Shown one piece after another: positions 23,402-33,048 of a stretch of 44,800 nt of DNA (positions are counted from its first letter, which is position 1; each line of letters opens with the position of its first letter). The position numbers were made by a program, and so were the translations under genes. Source of the DNA: HGM11368 sp051883415 (GTDB lineage: Bacteria > Bacillota > Clostridia > Christensenellales > UBA3700); contig JBJETR010000037.1 in NCBI GenBank assembly GCA_051883415.1, forward strand, positions 1 to 44,800, in the 5' to 3' direction. A model generated the notes under the pieces. It was not told the origin of the DNA, searched no databases, and saw only the letters and a list, made by a program, of their open reading frames with translations.

Positions 23402-23696
23402 TCAACATATCGAATTTTCGCAATTCGACTTCGGTACGGAGAAAAAGCATATCCTTTTTCCTAAACTCGTACACGGGGTGAAGTAGACCTTGTTGCACCA
23501 TACGCAGCACGACGGCAGGCGTTACGTCTAAGTAGGCTGCCGTTTGCGGAACATTGACGATTTCTTTTTCAAATCGACATTTACGCTCCGCTACCATCTG
23601 CTCCACGTTGACGTGGAGATTGCGCCCTATTTGTATCCTCTCGGATATTTCGGCGTTGAGACGTGTCAGTTGTTCGGTTATTTCGCAATTTTCCAT
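23385..23696 (-). CDS. HTH (MerR/excisionase-like) protein, paralogue 2
   Basis: The 103-residue protein has the same plan as its neighbour: a coiled-coil N-terminus (LTRLNAEISERIQIGRNLHVNVEQM), the HTH VPQTAAYLDVTPAVVLRMVQQGLLHPVY, then MLFLRTEVELRKFDML. It ends SKDKK, with KDKK and the stop encoded by array G. An AAGGAGAG site lies just after array H. The similar coiled coils suggest the two paralogues could pair as a heterodimer (inference). Confidence 0.8.
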   Translation of the reverse strand: MENCEITEQLTRLNAEISERIQIGRNLHVNVEQMVAERKCRFEKEIVNVPQTAAYLDVTPAVVLRMVQQGLLHPVYEFRKKDMLFLRTEVELRKFDMLSKDKK

Positions 23697-23714
23697 AAAG
23701 CTCTCCTTATCTCG

Positions 23715-23748
23715 GTAAAGACAAATCGTCTTTACAATTCGTCTTTAC
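23715..23748. repeat. GTCTTTAC array H (1 inverted + 2 direct units)
   Basis: GTAAAGAC followed by two GTCTTTAC units (spacers AAATC and AATTC). It lies between the pilin stop and the 23696 start and is the rightmost array. None was seen from 24 to 37 kb. Confidence 0.95.
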
Positions 23749-23758
23749 CGTCGCACCA

Positions 23759-24100
23759 TTAGCTAATTGGCGTTATGCTTTGTCCTGCCCACGATGCCAA
23801 GCCTTGGATAATCAATGGGCCGCCCAAAGCAATTAGGAAAATTACAACTATACCGATAATTAGTTGCTTGACAAGCGCTTTTGCCTCTTGCTTTTCCTCG
23901 GCTTTACGGGCTTTGATAATCTTGACGCCGATAAACGCGCCCCAAAGCGCTATAAGCGTCAAGCCGATACCCAATAGCCAAGGCCATATAGTGGACATAA
24001 GACCACTAATATTGTTGCCGAATTGAATTAATGCATTGTTTAAGTTGCCCGTGTCGCCTGCAACTGCTGCAAGCATTGTAAAAGTAAATAGTTTTTGCAT
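23759..24100 (-). CDS. VirB2-like pilin-type conjugation protein
   Basis: This 113-residue protein resembles the Mbov_0395-type pilin-like proteins of Gram-positive ICEs. It has a short leader (MQKLFTFTMLAAVAGDTG), then a helix-forming segment, then two membrane helices (about 36-62 and 82-104). They are separated by a basic cytoplasmic hairpin (KIIKARKAEEKQEAKALVK), the VirB2/TrbC topology. AGGAGG precedes the ATG. It lies between the giant surface protein and the HTH pair in the transfer operon. Confidence 0.78.
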   Translation of the reverse strand: MQKLFTFTMLAAVAGDTGNLNNALIQFGNNISGLMSTIWPWLLGIGLTLIALWGAFIGVKIIKARKAEEKQEAKALVKQLIIGIVVIFLIALGGPLIIQGLASWAGQSITPIS

Positions 24101-24162
24101 AAAATGCCTCCTATAATATGTTTTTTATTTGTATATATCGAGCGACGTGCGTCGCATAGATT

Positions 24163-27100
24163 TTAACTCACCTTGAGTTTTCGACTTCTTATAATGACTA
24201 TCACGCCAACAATTACACCCATTGCCGCTATCGTTATCAATACGATGGATAAGGTGTTTAGGCGGTACTCAATCACCCACTCAATGGTCTTAATATTGCC
24301 AAAATCGTCAGACAACGTGAGCACGTAGTGCCCCGGCTCTTCGATGACGGAATTTTGGCTCCAAGACATTTCTACGCCGTCTTTGGTCAACGTGGCGATT
24401 ACGCCCTCTTTATTCAGTTTGCTAAACGACACCTTATTGGCTTGCCAAATAAGCTCAACTTCAGGCACCACGTTATCCACGTTGAGATAAATCGAATAAG
24501 ATTGCCCTTGCTCTACGTCGGATATTGTCACTTGCCAACGTCCCGTCTCGTTGCATAATAGCGTGCTACCGCTCTCGTCGTAAGTCGGCGCAACTGTCTC
24601 GCCGTTGAGCATTACGCTCGTCACTCTATGCGATGACGCAAGTTCTACGCTTGCACTCTGAGCGTTGGCAGGCAAAATCGTAAATGAATATTCGATGACG
24701 TTGCTCGCTTTGTCTTCGGCTCTTACTACGTATTTACCTACTTCAGTAAACTCTTGCCCCGATACGACCTCACCGTCTTTCTTCACTTCGATGACGCCGT
24801 CCTCGAGCAACGAAAAAGTTACCTTGCCCGTGGTGTGTTGGCGGTTGATGACGTTGCTCGAATAGTCTACCTTGGTGTCAATCGAGTAGCTAATATCGGC
24901 TCTATTACCCACAAGGTCTTCAACATACAAGGTATAGGCGCCGTGTGCGGTGAATACTTCGCCGCTTGCAATCTCTCGGACAACTGCATTTTTGTTCGTG
25001 AGATAGCATTTAGCACCGTCCTCAAAGGATACGACAACGCTGCTCTTGGTCACGCCACCCGTCGTCACGCCCTCGAGCGTAAACGTAGGCGCCGTAAGGT
25101 CAATTTCGATAACGATGACAATCTCATTGTCATAGCGATCACGTATCGTTATCGTATAAGTGCCCTCGTTGACGATAGGTCTATCGGGTTGTATCGTGTC
25201 GTCCTCTGCGACGTTCCAATAGGTGTACGCCTCATTGACAACGACGCTAACTTGTCCGCCCGTCAAGTATCTACCATTGACGTTGATTATCTTGCCACCT
25301 ACGAGCGTATAATCTACGAAGTTGTCAAGATAGACGGTAAACGTCTCCACGTTGCCGACTCTATCGGTCAACGTAAAATTGTACATACCATTACCACTCA
25401 ACACGTCGCCTTTGGCGTAATTGTAGGTCAACGAGCTACTTCCTATCGTGTACTTGAGCATTACGCCTGTCTCCGTCCAACTAAGTCTAAAAGGCTTGTT
25501 AGTGTAGCCGTTTTTCTCAACGGCTAAGCCCGTGTGCTCGGATATGGTTATCGGCGCAATAATCGTGTCGATGGCGAAAGTGTATTCGATGAAGAGATTG
25601 TCATCGCTCTCATTGTAGAGATAAACCATATACTGCTTTTCGGTGTTTTCGTAGCTCAAAAAGGTCAAAGTATAGACTTTGTTGAGATTGTCGTACTCGA
25701 CAACGTGTCCCGTGTATATTTCCCACGCACCGTCCACATTTTCGTATACGTACACTGCATTTCCGACGCTATAGGTAAACGTCACGTCTTTGTTGGTCAC
25801 ACCACCCGACGTCACGCCCTCGAGCGTGCCAAGCGGTAGTCCTCTCTCATAGAAAATCGGCGTAGTAGTGACAACTCTTCCGTATCTGTCTTCGATGACG
25901 GCATAATATTTGCCGCCAACGGTAAAGTTGTATTCAAGCGTGGTAAAGTCGATAAGCGTAGAGTCATCGTCACGCTCGATACGCACGCTCTCTCCTGCGC
26001 CGTTTACCTTGTATATCTCGAGCCTAACTATCTGATTGAGCCTATCTCCTGCGTTAAAATACAGCGTGAGACGTCGATTTGTCTCTTTTAATGAGTTATA
26101 TTCCATATACGGTGCGGCGCCTGCTATGTTTACTTTGAACGTCAAAGAGTTGGCGCTACGGTCATATACCGTGATGACGTATTGTCCGCCACCGCCAAGC
26201 GCATAATCGAGCACAGGCAAGGTTTCGCCTTGCGTATAGGTCGTTTGACTAATACCTTTACCCTCGATTTTTATCGACGTAAAAGCGTCTACGTTGTCGA
26301 GAATTGCATTGATATTAAAGGATATAAGATAGAAGATATTTGCGTTGTCTTCCGCATAATCGCCATCAATCACTACCGTTTGTCTTGTGCCGTCACCCTT
26401 TTCCATCTCAACGCTCAAGGTAGGAGATTCTAAGTCGAGATAGACGACGTAACGTTGCACGTTACCGCACAAGTCTTTCTCCTCGACGAGATAATAGCCT
26501 TGTTTGTAACTATCTACCGACTTGAGCTTGTCCTTGATTGACACGCCTCTATCCATCGTAAAGCTCACGTTAGATTGCACATTGTAGTCATCGGCGATAT
26601 ACGTCAACGTGGTTGACGTTGCAGTCAAAGCCGTTGCGCACGCCTTGAATACGAAGGACGGCTTGATTTGAAAAACTCGAAGTCCGTCGTAAAGTGGCGA
26701 CAAATATCCGGGCAACGTCATTGACTGTCTAACCAAAGCGTATTCGTCAGTGTTTCCATCGTCGTCCTTGACTACGTAATAATTGTCGTTACCCAAAATC
26801 GAAGACGTCTTACGGCTACTTACGTAACGTTGAGCGTATTTGGTCAGCACCTTGTCAAGGTCGCTCCTCGAGGCGTACTTTTGCGATATGCTTTCATTGG
26901 TTGCGGATACGTATATCCAACCGTCGCTCACCCTTTGAACACGATATTGCTCTTCCATTGCTAACGCCCACGCCATAGCACTCTCTTGTTTTTCAAAAGT
27001 GTAGGTGCCCGATATTTTATCGGCAGTTGCCGACGTTCCGAAAATGTAGTCGGGCAACGTAACCTCGTACCAATAATTGAGCTTATACGCCTTGTATGCA

Positions 27101-29640
27101 GTATCGAGGTTGCCGAAGTCTTCGATAATCTGCAACGTCAACTCAATCGTCTCGCTACGGTTGCCTGCCTTGTCTTCCGCAAATAGGCTATAGACGCCAA
27201 AATTATTGGCCAACGCCTCGTAGGCTACAGTCGTGACGTTCTCGCTCACGATTTGACTACCGTCTTTGTAGACACAAAGAAGAGATAGATTGGTATCGTC
27301 TACAACAAACTTTACCCCCACATTGACATAGTATTTGTCCGTAAGCTCGTCGACCTCGATGACGTCATCGTCAAGTGTGGCCACGCTTACGGTAGGCAAC
27401 GTGCGGTCAACGATAAAATAACAAGCTGCGCTCAAGTTACCTGCCTTGTCTATGGCGATTACTTCGTGTCTTCCCTCACTTAGTCCCGATATGGACGGAA
27501 TATCGCTCAAAAGACGTCTAACGCCGTCTAATAGCACGTCTTTGCTATCATTGACGTCTTGCACCTTAAACTTCAGAGTGTCGCTATCCTTGACGTATAT
27601 CTCATCTACTACGGCGCCGTTACGCTCCGCCGTGAGAATAGGCACGGTATTGTCAAGCACTACGGTATTGATAATGACGTTGCCTGCAATATCCACCGTT
27701 TTGAATTGATATGTGCCGTCCTCATCAGTGCCAAACTTTATGTCGGTATTGCTTGTAAGCAATAGCCACTCGCTACTGTTGCCGTAGTCAACCCTACGCA
27801 CGTAGGTCTTCAAAGCAACGTAGTCTTCGACACTGTAGACTATTTGCTCGGAATTGCCGTAAGCAGGTAATTCGTATAGCAAAGTAGGCAAAGTCGTCTT
27901 GATATTAAAGGTCTTGGTCGTCGAGTTTCCTGCACGGTCGGTACATACTATCTTGAATTGACCGTCTTGCATAAACATATTTTGATTTTTGTACGCAACG
28001 TAACCACTCGCTTTACCCTCGATATACGACTTGCAAGCGTCCACGTCAAAGAACACGTAGACTTGTCCCTCGTAGGTTTCAAATTCCCAATACGGCGCAC
28101 CTTGCATTGCAAGGTCCACTTGAGACGAGTGTATTATTCTCGTATCGCCATCAAAAGTGCTCCAATTAGAGCGCCCCGTCATACGTCCCATTTCTTTCTC
28201 AAGAACGGTCGAAAAGGCTTGCTCGTAAGTGCCGTATAATATCGACGTCAAGCGTGTGTCATAATAAATCGTTCCCGATATGTAGTCCGAGTTGATGACT
28301 TCCCACGTGGAGCCGTTGAGCTTATACAATACGTTGCTCAAAAGATATGTATCAGTGACGTCAAAATAGACGCCTTGATTAACCCAAGCACCATCGACAA
28401 AAGTGCTACCATCGGCTCTCCTCAAGCCGATAGTCGGAGCCGTTTTATCAATGGTAAAGGCGTAAGTGGTACTATTGCCTGCAAGGTCGGTCAACACGAT
28501 GGTGTGCTCACGCTCATCGCTTATCGTACTTCCTTTGGTATATGCAGCGCCGTTGAGTTTGGCGGTAAGATTACTCTCGCTCCACGTAAAACTCACGTTG
28601 CCATTGGTGTAACCGCCCGACGTTACACCACTTAACGTACCCGTAGGCGCCGTTCTATCAATAGTAAAGGTGTAAGTGGTACTATTGCCTGCAAGGTCGG
28701 TCAACACGATGGTGTGTTGTCGCTCTGCACTTATCGTATCTCCTTTTTTATAGGTTGCACCATTGAGCTTGGCGGTGGCAGTAGTATCAGCCCACGTGAA
28801 CGTAACGTCTTTTTGCGTGTATCCGCCGTTATCTACGCCACTCAACGTGCCCGTAGGCGCCATTTTATCTATGGTAAATGTATAAGTGGTGCTATTTTGT
28901 GCACGGTCGGTAAGGACTAACGTATATACACCCTCGGCGGTGATACTCGTGCCGCTCGTGTACTTATTATCATTATTATTCAAGTACGCCGTAACCGTAG
29001 TGTCCGTCCACGTGCACTTCACCGATGAATTAGAATATTTCATACCCGAACTATCAGTGTAGTAAATACCACTCAACGTTCCCGTAGGGCTTACGGTGTC
29101 AATCACGATAGTAGCAATGGTATGTGTTCCGCTTTCCGTCTCCGACATTCTCTTATAGTTATAATCTGCACATAACGTGTAAGTACCGTTTGCCAAACTC
29201 GTGAAGTTTATATCACTTGACGTCGTTCCGCCAAGGTTTTCGGCATACGTTACGTAGTTGCTAAAGGTTTGCTTTTGATATACTGTGCCCGACGTGCTTT
29301 TTAGGTAAAAAGATACGCTACCATCAATAGCACCGCCTACGTTATTATTATAATCTCCGAATTGAAAACGGAAACTTGCGCTATTGACGCCATAGTAGTA
29401 TTTATTGTCTACATAATATGCTTTATCTGCAGCCTTAGCGTAAACTTTCAATCTCAAGTAGTACGTTTTGCCGTTGTAAACAGTCCACTGTCCCGTACTT
29501 TCGCTGCTCGTCAGTTCTTTTTCTACGATTTGAGCAACGGTCGTGGTTTGCTCTTGCAACGTCATTAGCATAGTAAGACCTAATATCACTACCATTGCAC
29601 AAAGCGCAATACACACCATTTTTTGTCGTTTATTTGTCAT
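24163..29640 (-). CDS. Giant Ig-like repeat surface protein in the transfer operon
   Basis: The 1,825-residue protein has an N-terminal signal or anchor segment (about 8-28) and a C-terminal membrane helix (LNTLSIVLITIAAMGVIVGVIVIII-type) with a short basic tail. No LPXTG sorting signal is present. Between them are many bacterial Ig-like domains of about 70-100 residues. The clearest are three near-identical units starting PTGTLSGV (about 185-400) ending LTDLAGNSTTYTFTIDKTAP. More diverged units end in DKAGNL, DRSANS or DLVGNR. About 50 bp are identical between two units near 28.46 and 28.67 kb. Its start overlaps the coupling-protein end by 11 bases. A role in contact with recipient cells during mating is likely but inferred. 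Confidence 0.88.
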   Translation of the reverse strand: MTNKRQKMVCIALCAMVVILGLTMLMTLQEQTTTVAQIVEKELTSSESTGQWTVYNGKTYYLRLKVYAKAADKAYYVDNKYYYGVNSASFRFQFGDYNNNVGGAIDGSVSFYLKSTSGTVYQKQTFSNYVTYAENLGGTTSSDINFTSLANGTYTLCADYNYKRMSETESGTHTIATIVIDTVSPTGTLSGIYYTDSSGMKYSNSSVKCTWTDTTVTAYLNNNDNKYTSGTSITAEGVYTLVLTDRAQNSTTYTFTIDKMAPTGTLSGVDNGGYTQKDVTFTWADTTATAKLNGATYKKGDTISAERQHTIVLTDLAGNSTTYTFTIDRTAPTGTLSGVTSGGYTNGNVSFTWSESNLTAKLNGAAYTKGSTISDEREHTIVLTDLAGNSTTYAFTIDKTAPTIGLRRADGSTFVDGAWVNQGVYFDVTDTYLLSNVLYKLNGSTWEVINSDYISGTIYYDTRLTSILYGTYEQAFSTVLEKEMGRMTGRSNWSTFDGDTRIIHSSQVDLAMQGAPYWEFETYEGQVYVFFDVDACKSYIEGKASGYVAYKNQNMFMQDGQFKIVCTDRAGNSTTKTFNIKTTLPTLLYELPAYGNSEQIVYSVEDYVALKTYVRRVDYGNSSEWLLLTSNTDIKFGTDEDGTYQFKTVDIAGNVIINTVVLDNTVPILTAERNGAVVDEIYVKDSDTLKFKVQDVNDSKDVLLDGVRRLLSDIPSISGLSEGRHEVIAIDKAGNLSAACYFIVDRTLPTVSVATLDDDVIEVDELTDKYYVNVGVKFVVDDTNLSLLCVYKDGSQIVSENVTTVAYEALANNFGVYSLFAEDKAGNRSETIELTLQIIEDFGNLDTAYKAYKLNYWYEVTLPDYIFGTSATADKISGTYTFEKQESAMAWALAMEEQYRVQRVSDGWIYVSATNESISQKYASRSDLDKVLTKYAQRYVSSRKTSSILGNDNYYVVKDDDGNTDEYALVRQSMTLPGYLSPLYDGLRVFQIKPSFVFKACATALTATSTTLTYIADDYNVQSNVSFTMDRGVSIKDKLKSVDSYKQGYYLVEEKDLCGNVQRYVVYLDLESPTLSVEMEKGDGTRQTVVIDGDYAEDNANIFYLISFNINAILDNVDAFTSIKIEGKGISQTTYTQGETLPVLDYALGGGGQYVITVYDRSANSLTFKVNIAGAAPYMEYNSLKETNRRLTLYFNAGDRLNQIVRLEIYKVNGAGESVRIERDDDSTLIDFTTLEYNFTVGGKYYAVIEDRYGRVVTTTPIFYERGLPLGTLEGVTSGGVTNKDVTFTYSVGNAVYVYENVDGAWEIYTGHVVEYDNLNKVYTLTFLSYENTEKQYMVYLYNESDDNLFIEYTFAIDTIIAPITISEHTGLAVEKNGYTNKPFRLSWTETGVMLKYTIGSSSLTYNYAKGDVLSGNGMYNFTLTDRVGNVETFTVYLDNFVDYTLVGGKIINVNGRYLTGGQVSVVVNEAYTYWNVAEDDTIQPDRPIVNEGTYTITIRDRYDNEIVIVIEIDLTAPTFTLEGVTTGGVTKSSVVVSFEDGAKCYLTNKNAVVREIASGEVFTAHGAYTLYVEDLVGNRADISYSIDTKVDYSSNVINRQHTTGKVTFSLLEDGVIEVKKDGEVVSGQEFTEVGKYVVRAEDKASNVIEYSFTILPANAQSASVELASSHRVTSVMLNGETVAPTYDESGSTLLCNETGRWQVTISDVEQGQSYSIYLNVDNVVPEVELIWQANKVSFSKLNKEGVIATLTKDGVEMSWSQNSVIEEPGHYVLTLSDDFGNIKTIEWVIEYRLNTLSIVLITIAAMGVIVGVIVIIRSRKLKVS

Positions 29641-31753
29641 TGCAATTTACCCCCTCTTCCAATTCTCTCTCTATCGTGCTAAGTTTTATCATCACGTCAA
29701 AATTTTTCTCTTGTGCTTTCAATCGCCTAATCGTGGCAAGTTGTTGGTCTACCGACATACACACCCAATTCCCCAATTCAGGAAACGTCGGAGCGAGTTC
29801 GCTTATCAGTTGTCCGACGAGCAATGACGTCGTCGGTGTTTGCGTAACCGTTGGCGTCGGTTTTTTATCCTCTCCCCTTATTGCTCTCAACGTATCCGCC
29901 ATCTCCGCCATAATTTCTTGGTCTCGAGCAAGTTTGCTTGTTATATCGTAGACGTGCTCGCTTTCGTTGAAGTATCGAGGCGTAATTATGCTTGCAGGCG
30001 GTTTTTTCATCACGTAAATATCCTTGCATTGAAAAGACGGCGTGTATTTGCTTTTATAAGCAAAATGACCGAACGGCAACACGATGGCGTTGCCGAAGTC
30101 GTCGCCACTGTTCAAATTTTTGAGTTCTTGAGGATAAATCAACGGCACTTCTTTTACGCCCGTGCCCGTAGATACGGTGTTCCTATCGTATGACGTCGTC
30201 AAAGAAGAATTAGCAACAATCTTTTTGCCACACAAAGCACTGTATTCGTTGATTGTGGTAGTATCATCGGAGCCTAAGAAAATTTTGGTAGCGCATTGCG
30301 ACTTGACGGTGTCCGCAACTTCCTTACCGTATTTGTTGGCAAGTTGAGCGTAATTTTGCACGACCATCTCGAAGAACATTTTACGGCTACGACCTACCGT
30401 AACCATACCCGACAAATCGGCAAAAGCAGGCAAGTTGCCAAACTCATCGAGCAAGAAGTAAACCGTGCGTTTGAGTTCGAGCTCGTCGGTCTCTCCACTC
30501 GCATAATTGCGCTTGGTCTTATCTACGAGAGTCTTGTACATTTGCGTGATGAGCAACGTGACAAGACGGTGTCGGGTTTTCTTTTCGTCCGGAATTTTTA
30601 CAAACAACGCCGTAGGCTCGTCGTCCATAGCGTATAGGTCTATATCGGAGCCCGACGTCATCGACAAAATGCCCGAGTCGGACAACCACTCTACGTGCTT
30701 GTATACCTCGCTCAAATATGACGTCAACGTCCTCTCTTGCGTCTCTAACACTTGTTTAGCCAAGCCTTTGACCTTGCTATTTGGGTCTCTACTCTCGTAC
30801 AAATATTGCTTGAGCGTCTCGTCATCGGCGGAGAGATAATCGAAGACGGTATGATACAACGACGCAAAACCGAGCTGCTTGCTCTCAAGCAAACCCTCTT
30901 CGTAGTCTTCACAATAAGCAAGCACGATGGCGTTGATGAGCGACCTCGCTCCAAGTTGCCAACCCATATCGTTGCTCTTCTCAAGCGGACATATAGCGTC
31001 GGTCAAGTCTTTCGCAAACTCGTATATTTCATCTCTCAAAATCTGCACCTTGACTTTGACTTCTTCGGTTGCAGCCTGTAGACTTAATTCATTTATTTTA
31101 TCTATTCTTTCTCTAATAACGTCAAAAGGGTTCCATTTGCTCGAATAATACGGAGCGTCGAGGTCAAGGACTAAAACTCGGTACCCTTTTTCGACAAACG
31201 CTGCAGCGTGGGTGTTGTAGAGTTCGCCCTTAGGGTCGGTAATGACCATCGACGGCTTGGTTTTGGTGTTCATCAAAACTTGTACTGTCGGGTTGATAAA
31301 GCCTTGAGTCTTACCTGCACCCGTCGTACCGATGACGAGCACGTGGTTTGGCTTGGCACTCAAAATGACGTCGATATTGCGTCCGTTCTTCTTTGCCTGC
31401 AATACTACGCCGTCGTTGACTTTGTCGAGACTCTTCCAATCGGTGACGACAAAGTCTTTGCTTTTACGTATGTCAGTTTTAGTCAACCACCTACTCTCTT
31501 CGCCTTGATTATCCTTGACGACGTCTTTATCCGCATTGATACGCATTTCTGCGTAAAACCACGTCAATAGGCTCGCATAGATGACTGCCAAGATTATCCA
31601 ATAAGTCTTGTTGCTCAAAGTGGCGGTATAAGTCTCCACGTCAATGCGTCCTTTGTACGCAATAGCAGTCATCGCTACCGCTATTCCTATTGATATAATA
31701 ATGGCAACGATTACGCCACCGATTAACAATGTTTTGCCCCATTTCGATTTCAT
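29630..31753 (-). CDS. virD4: VirD4/TraG-family coupling protein
   Basis: The coupling protein brings the relaxase-DNA complex to the secretion channel. The ATG at 31753 (MKSKWGKTLLIGG), with GGGGG just upstream, is preferred to a TTG two codons earlier. There are two N-terminal membrane helices (about 8-33 and 51-67), then Walker A GTTGAGKT (about 142-149). MVITDPKGELYNTHAAAF and SKWNPFDVI are TraG-type motifs, as are Walker B VYFLLDEFGNLP and FFEMVVQNYAQLANKYG. The 707-residue length is normal. It overlaps the relaxase stop upstream and the surface-protein start downstream. Confidence 0.95.
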   Translation of the reverse strand: MKSKWGKTLLIGGVIVAIIISIGIAVAMTAIAYKGRIDVETYTATLSNKTYWIILAVIYASLLTWFYAEMRINADKDVVKDNQGEESRWLTKTDIRKSKDFVVTDWKSLDKVNDGVVLQAKKNGRNIDVILSAKPNHVLVIGTTGAGKTQGFINPTVQVLMNTKTKPSMVITDPKGELYNTHAAAFVEKGYRVLVLDLDAPYYSSKWNPFDVIRERIDKINELSLQAATEEVKVKVQILRDEIYEFAKDLTDAICPLEKSNDMGWQLGARSLINAIVLAYCEDYEEGLLESKQLGFASLYHTVFDYLSADDETLKQYLYESRDPNSKVKGLAKQVLETQERTLTSYLSEVYKHVEWLSDSGILSMTSGSDIDLYAMDDEPTALFVKIPDEKKTRHRLVTLLITQMYKTLVDKTKRNYASGETDELELKRTVYFLLDEFGNLPAFADLSGMVTVGRSRKMFFEMVVQNYAQLANKYGKEVADTVKSQCATKIFLGSDDTTTINEYSALCGKKIVANSSLTTSYDRNTVSTGTGVKEVPLIYPQELKNLNSGDDFGNAIVLPFGHFAYKSKYTPSFQCKDIYVMKKPPASIITPRYFNESEHVYDITSKLARDQEIMAEMADTLRAIRGEDKKPTPTVTQTPTTSLLVGQLISELAPTFPELGNWVCMSVDQQLATIRRLKAQEKNFDVMIKLSTIERELEEGVNCNDK

Positions 31754-31755
31754 AA

Positions 31756-33048
31756 TCAACCCCCTATTTTGTCGTATTTGCCTTGCTCGATTTCTCGTTC
31801 CGCTCTTCTAAGGTCTGCAGTAAAATCTACCTTGACCATCTCAGTGCTTTGGACTATTCCGCTAATAAAACGGTTAAAGTCCCTTGCCATCAACGTGGCG
31901 TTACGTCTTGCAGCAATTCGCAATGCGTTCTTGCCTGCGCCTGCACTCATCGCCACGTTGCGTGCTCGCTCGTTTTTTACCCTCTTGGCCGCATTGATAA
32001 TTACTTGCCCCATACGTGACTTAAAGTCGGGCCGCAATTTATCAATGCACGCAAAACGATTGCTTGCTACGCCGTATTTCTCGAACATTTTTGCAGCCTT
32101 ATAGTCTTCCATCTCGCTTGGCGTAAGCCTACCGCCCTGCGTCCACAAAATACGTCCGCTTTTCGCAATCTCTTGCGCTTTTTGCTCTCTCAAAGCAATT
32201 TCGTGATACGTATCTGCGACCAACGTCTTGAGCACGTCGTCTCGAGCAACGATATAATCGACTGCAGCGTCAACTTTGCTACGCAAATTAGCTATATTCT
32301 CACTGTTATATCCCAATCGACCTGTCGTAGGCAAAACTTGAGCAATCTCCACGAGCTTAGCCGATATGTCTTTCTTTCTCGTCGCCTTATTCGTAGGCGC
32401 CATCATATCTTTTAGACGTGCGATTGCCTTATCTCGTGCAATATGCAAGTCGTTTTTGTTATCCTCGAGCTGTAGACCTGCAGCAATAACGTAGTTGTCT
32501 ATGCTCTTTTGGCTAAAACAACCTTTCTTCGTAAACTGCATTTCGCCGTTTTTGTCTCTCTTCTTTGCCTCTTTTTCCCAAAATGAGAAGTGTATATGGT
32601 GGTGATGGGCTTTGTCGACGTGCAAGCTCGCCATCATCTCGATATTTTTCATATCGAGGTGCGACTTCTCGAACAATGCCGACATAGTACGTTTGAGGTA
32701 CTCACGTGCTTGTTTTGGCGTCGTAAAAGCTGCACTCGTCTCTTTGTCAAAAGAGACAAAACCGTGCCAAATTATCGAGCCCGTTTTAGCAAGGTTTTCT
32801 TTCAGCTTGGCAATGTCTTCTTCGCTCAAATCTCTATCGAGATTAAATGCCCCCGTGTCCTTTTGGAAGTAGTCCAATGCGTCTTTGTTTTTTGCCGTTT
32901 TTTTGCCGTTCAAAGAATACGTCACAAAATTGTATGGTGCCGTAAGATTGTAAAACGCACGCTCTTTGTTCCACTCTGAGCGTTGAAACTCAGTTGCTTT
33001 GGAACTTGGCGCTGCAGCAGTATAGGCAATGTTAAAAACTACGCTCAT
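31756..33048 (-). CDS. MobL/MobP-like relaxase
   Basis: The relaxase nicks oriT and leads the single strand into the recipient. The 430-residue protein begins MSVVFNIAYTAAA, and its metal-binding three-His motif is HVDKAHHHHIHFSFWEK (from residue 143). The N-terminal Tyr residues (Tyr9, Tyr33, Tyr39 and Tyr44) include candidate nucleophiles; which one acts cannot be told. The C-terminal half is helical and basic. The general form matches the MobL-like branch of Gram-positive relaxases. ATG overlaps the stop of the accessory gene (ATGA), and a candidate oriT lies 500 bases upstream. Confidence 0.85.
   Translation of the reverse strand: MSVVFNIAYTAAAPSSKATEFQRSEWNKERAFYNLTAPYNFVTYSLNGKKTAKNKDALDYFQKDTGAFNLDRDLSEEDIAKLKENLAKTGSIIWHGFVSFDKETSAAFTTPKQAREYLKRTMSALFEKSHLDMKNIEMMASLHVDKAHHHHIHFSFWEKEAKKRDKNGEMQFTKKGCFSQKSIDNYVIAAGLQLEDNKNDLHIARDKAIARLKDMMAPTNKATRKKDISAKLVEIAQVLPTTGRLGYNSENIANLRSKVDAAVDYIVARDDVLKTLVADTYHEIALREQKAQEIAKSGRILWTQGGRLTPSEMEDYKAAKMFEKYGVASNRFACIDKLRPDFKSRMGQVIINAAKRVKNERARNVAMSAGAGKNALRIAARRNATLMARDFNRFISGIVQSTEMVKVDFTADLRRAEREIEQGKYDKIGG

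Noticed and set aside
14019..23748. The repeated GTCTTTAC arrays as CRISPR arrays
   Set aside because: Units are 8 bases with 5-base spacers of low variety, both orientations occur, and there are no cas genes. They are not CRISPR.
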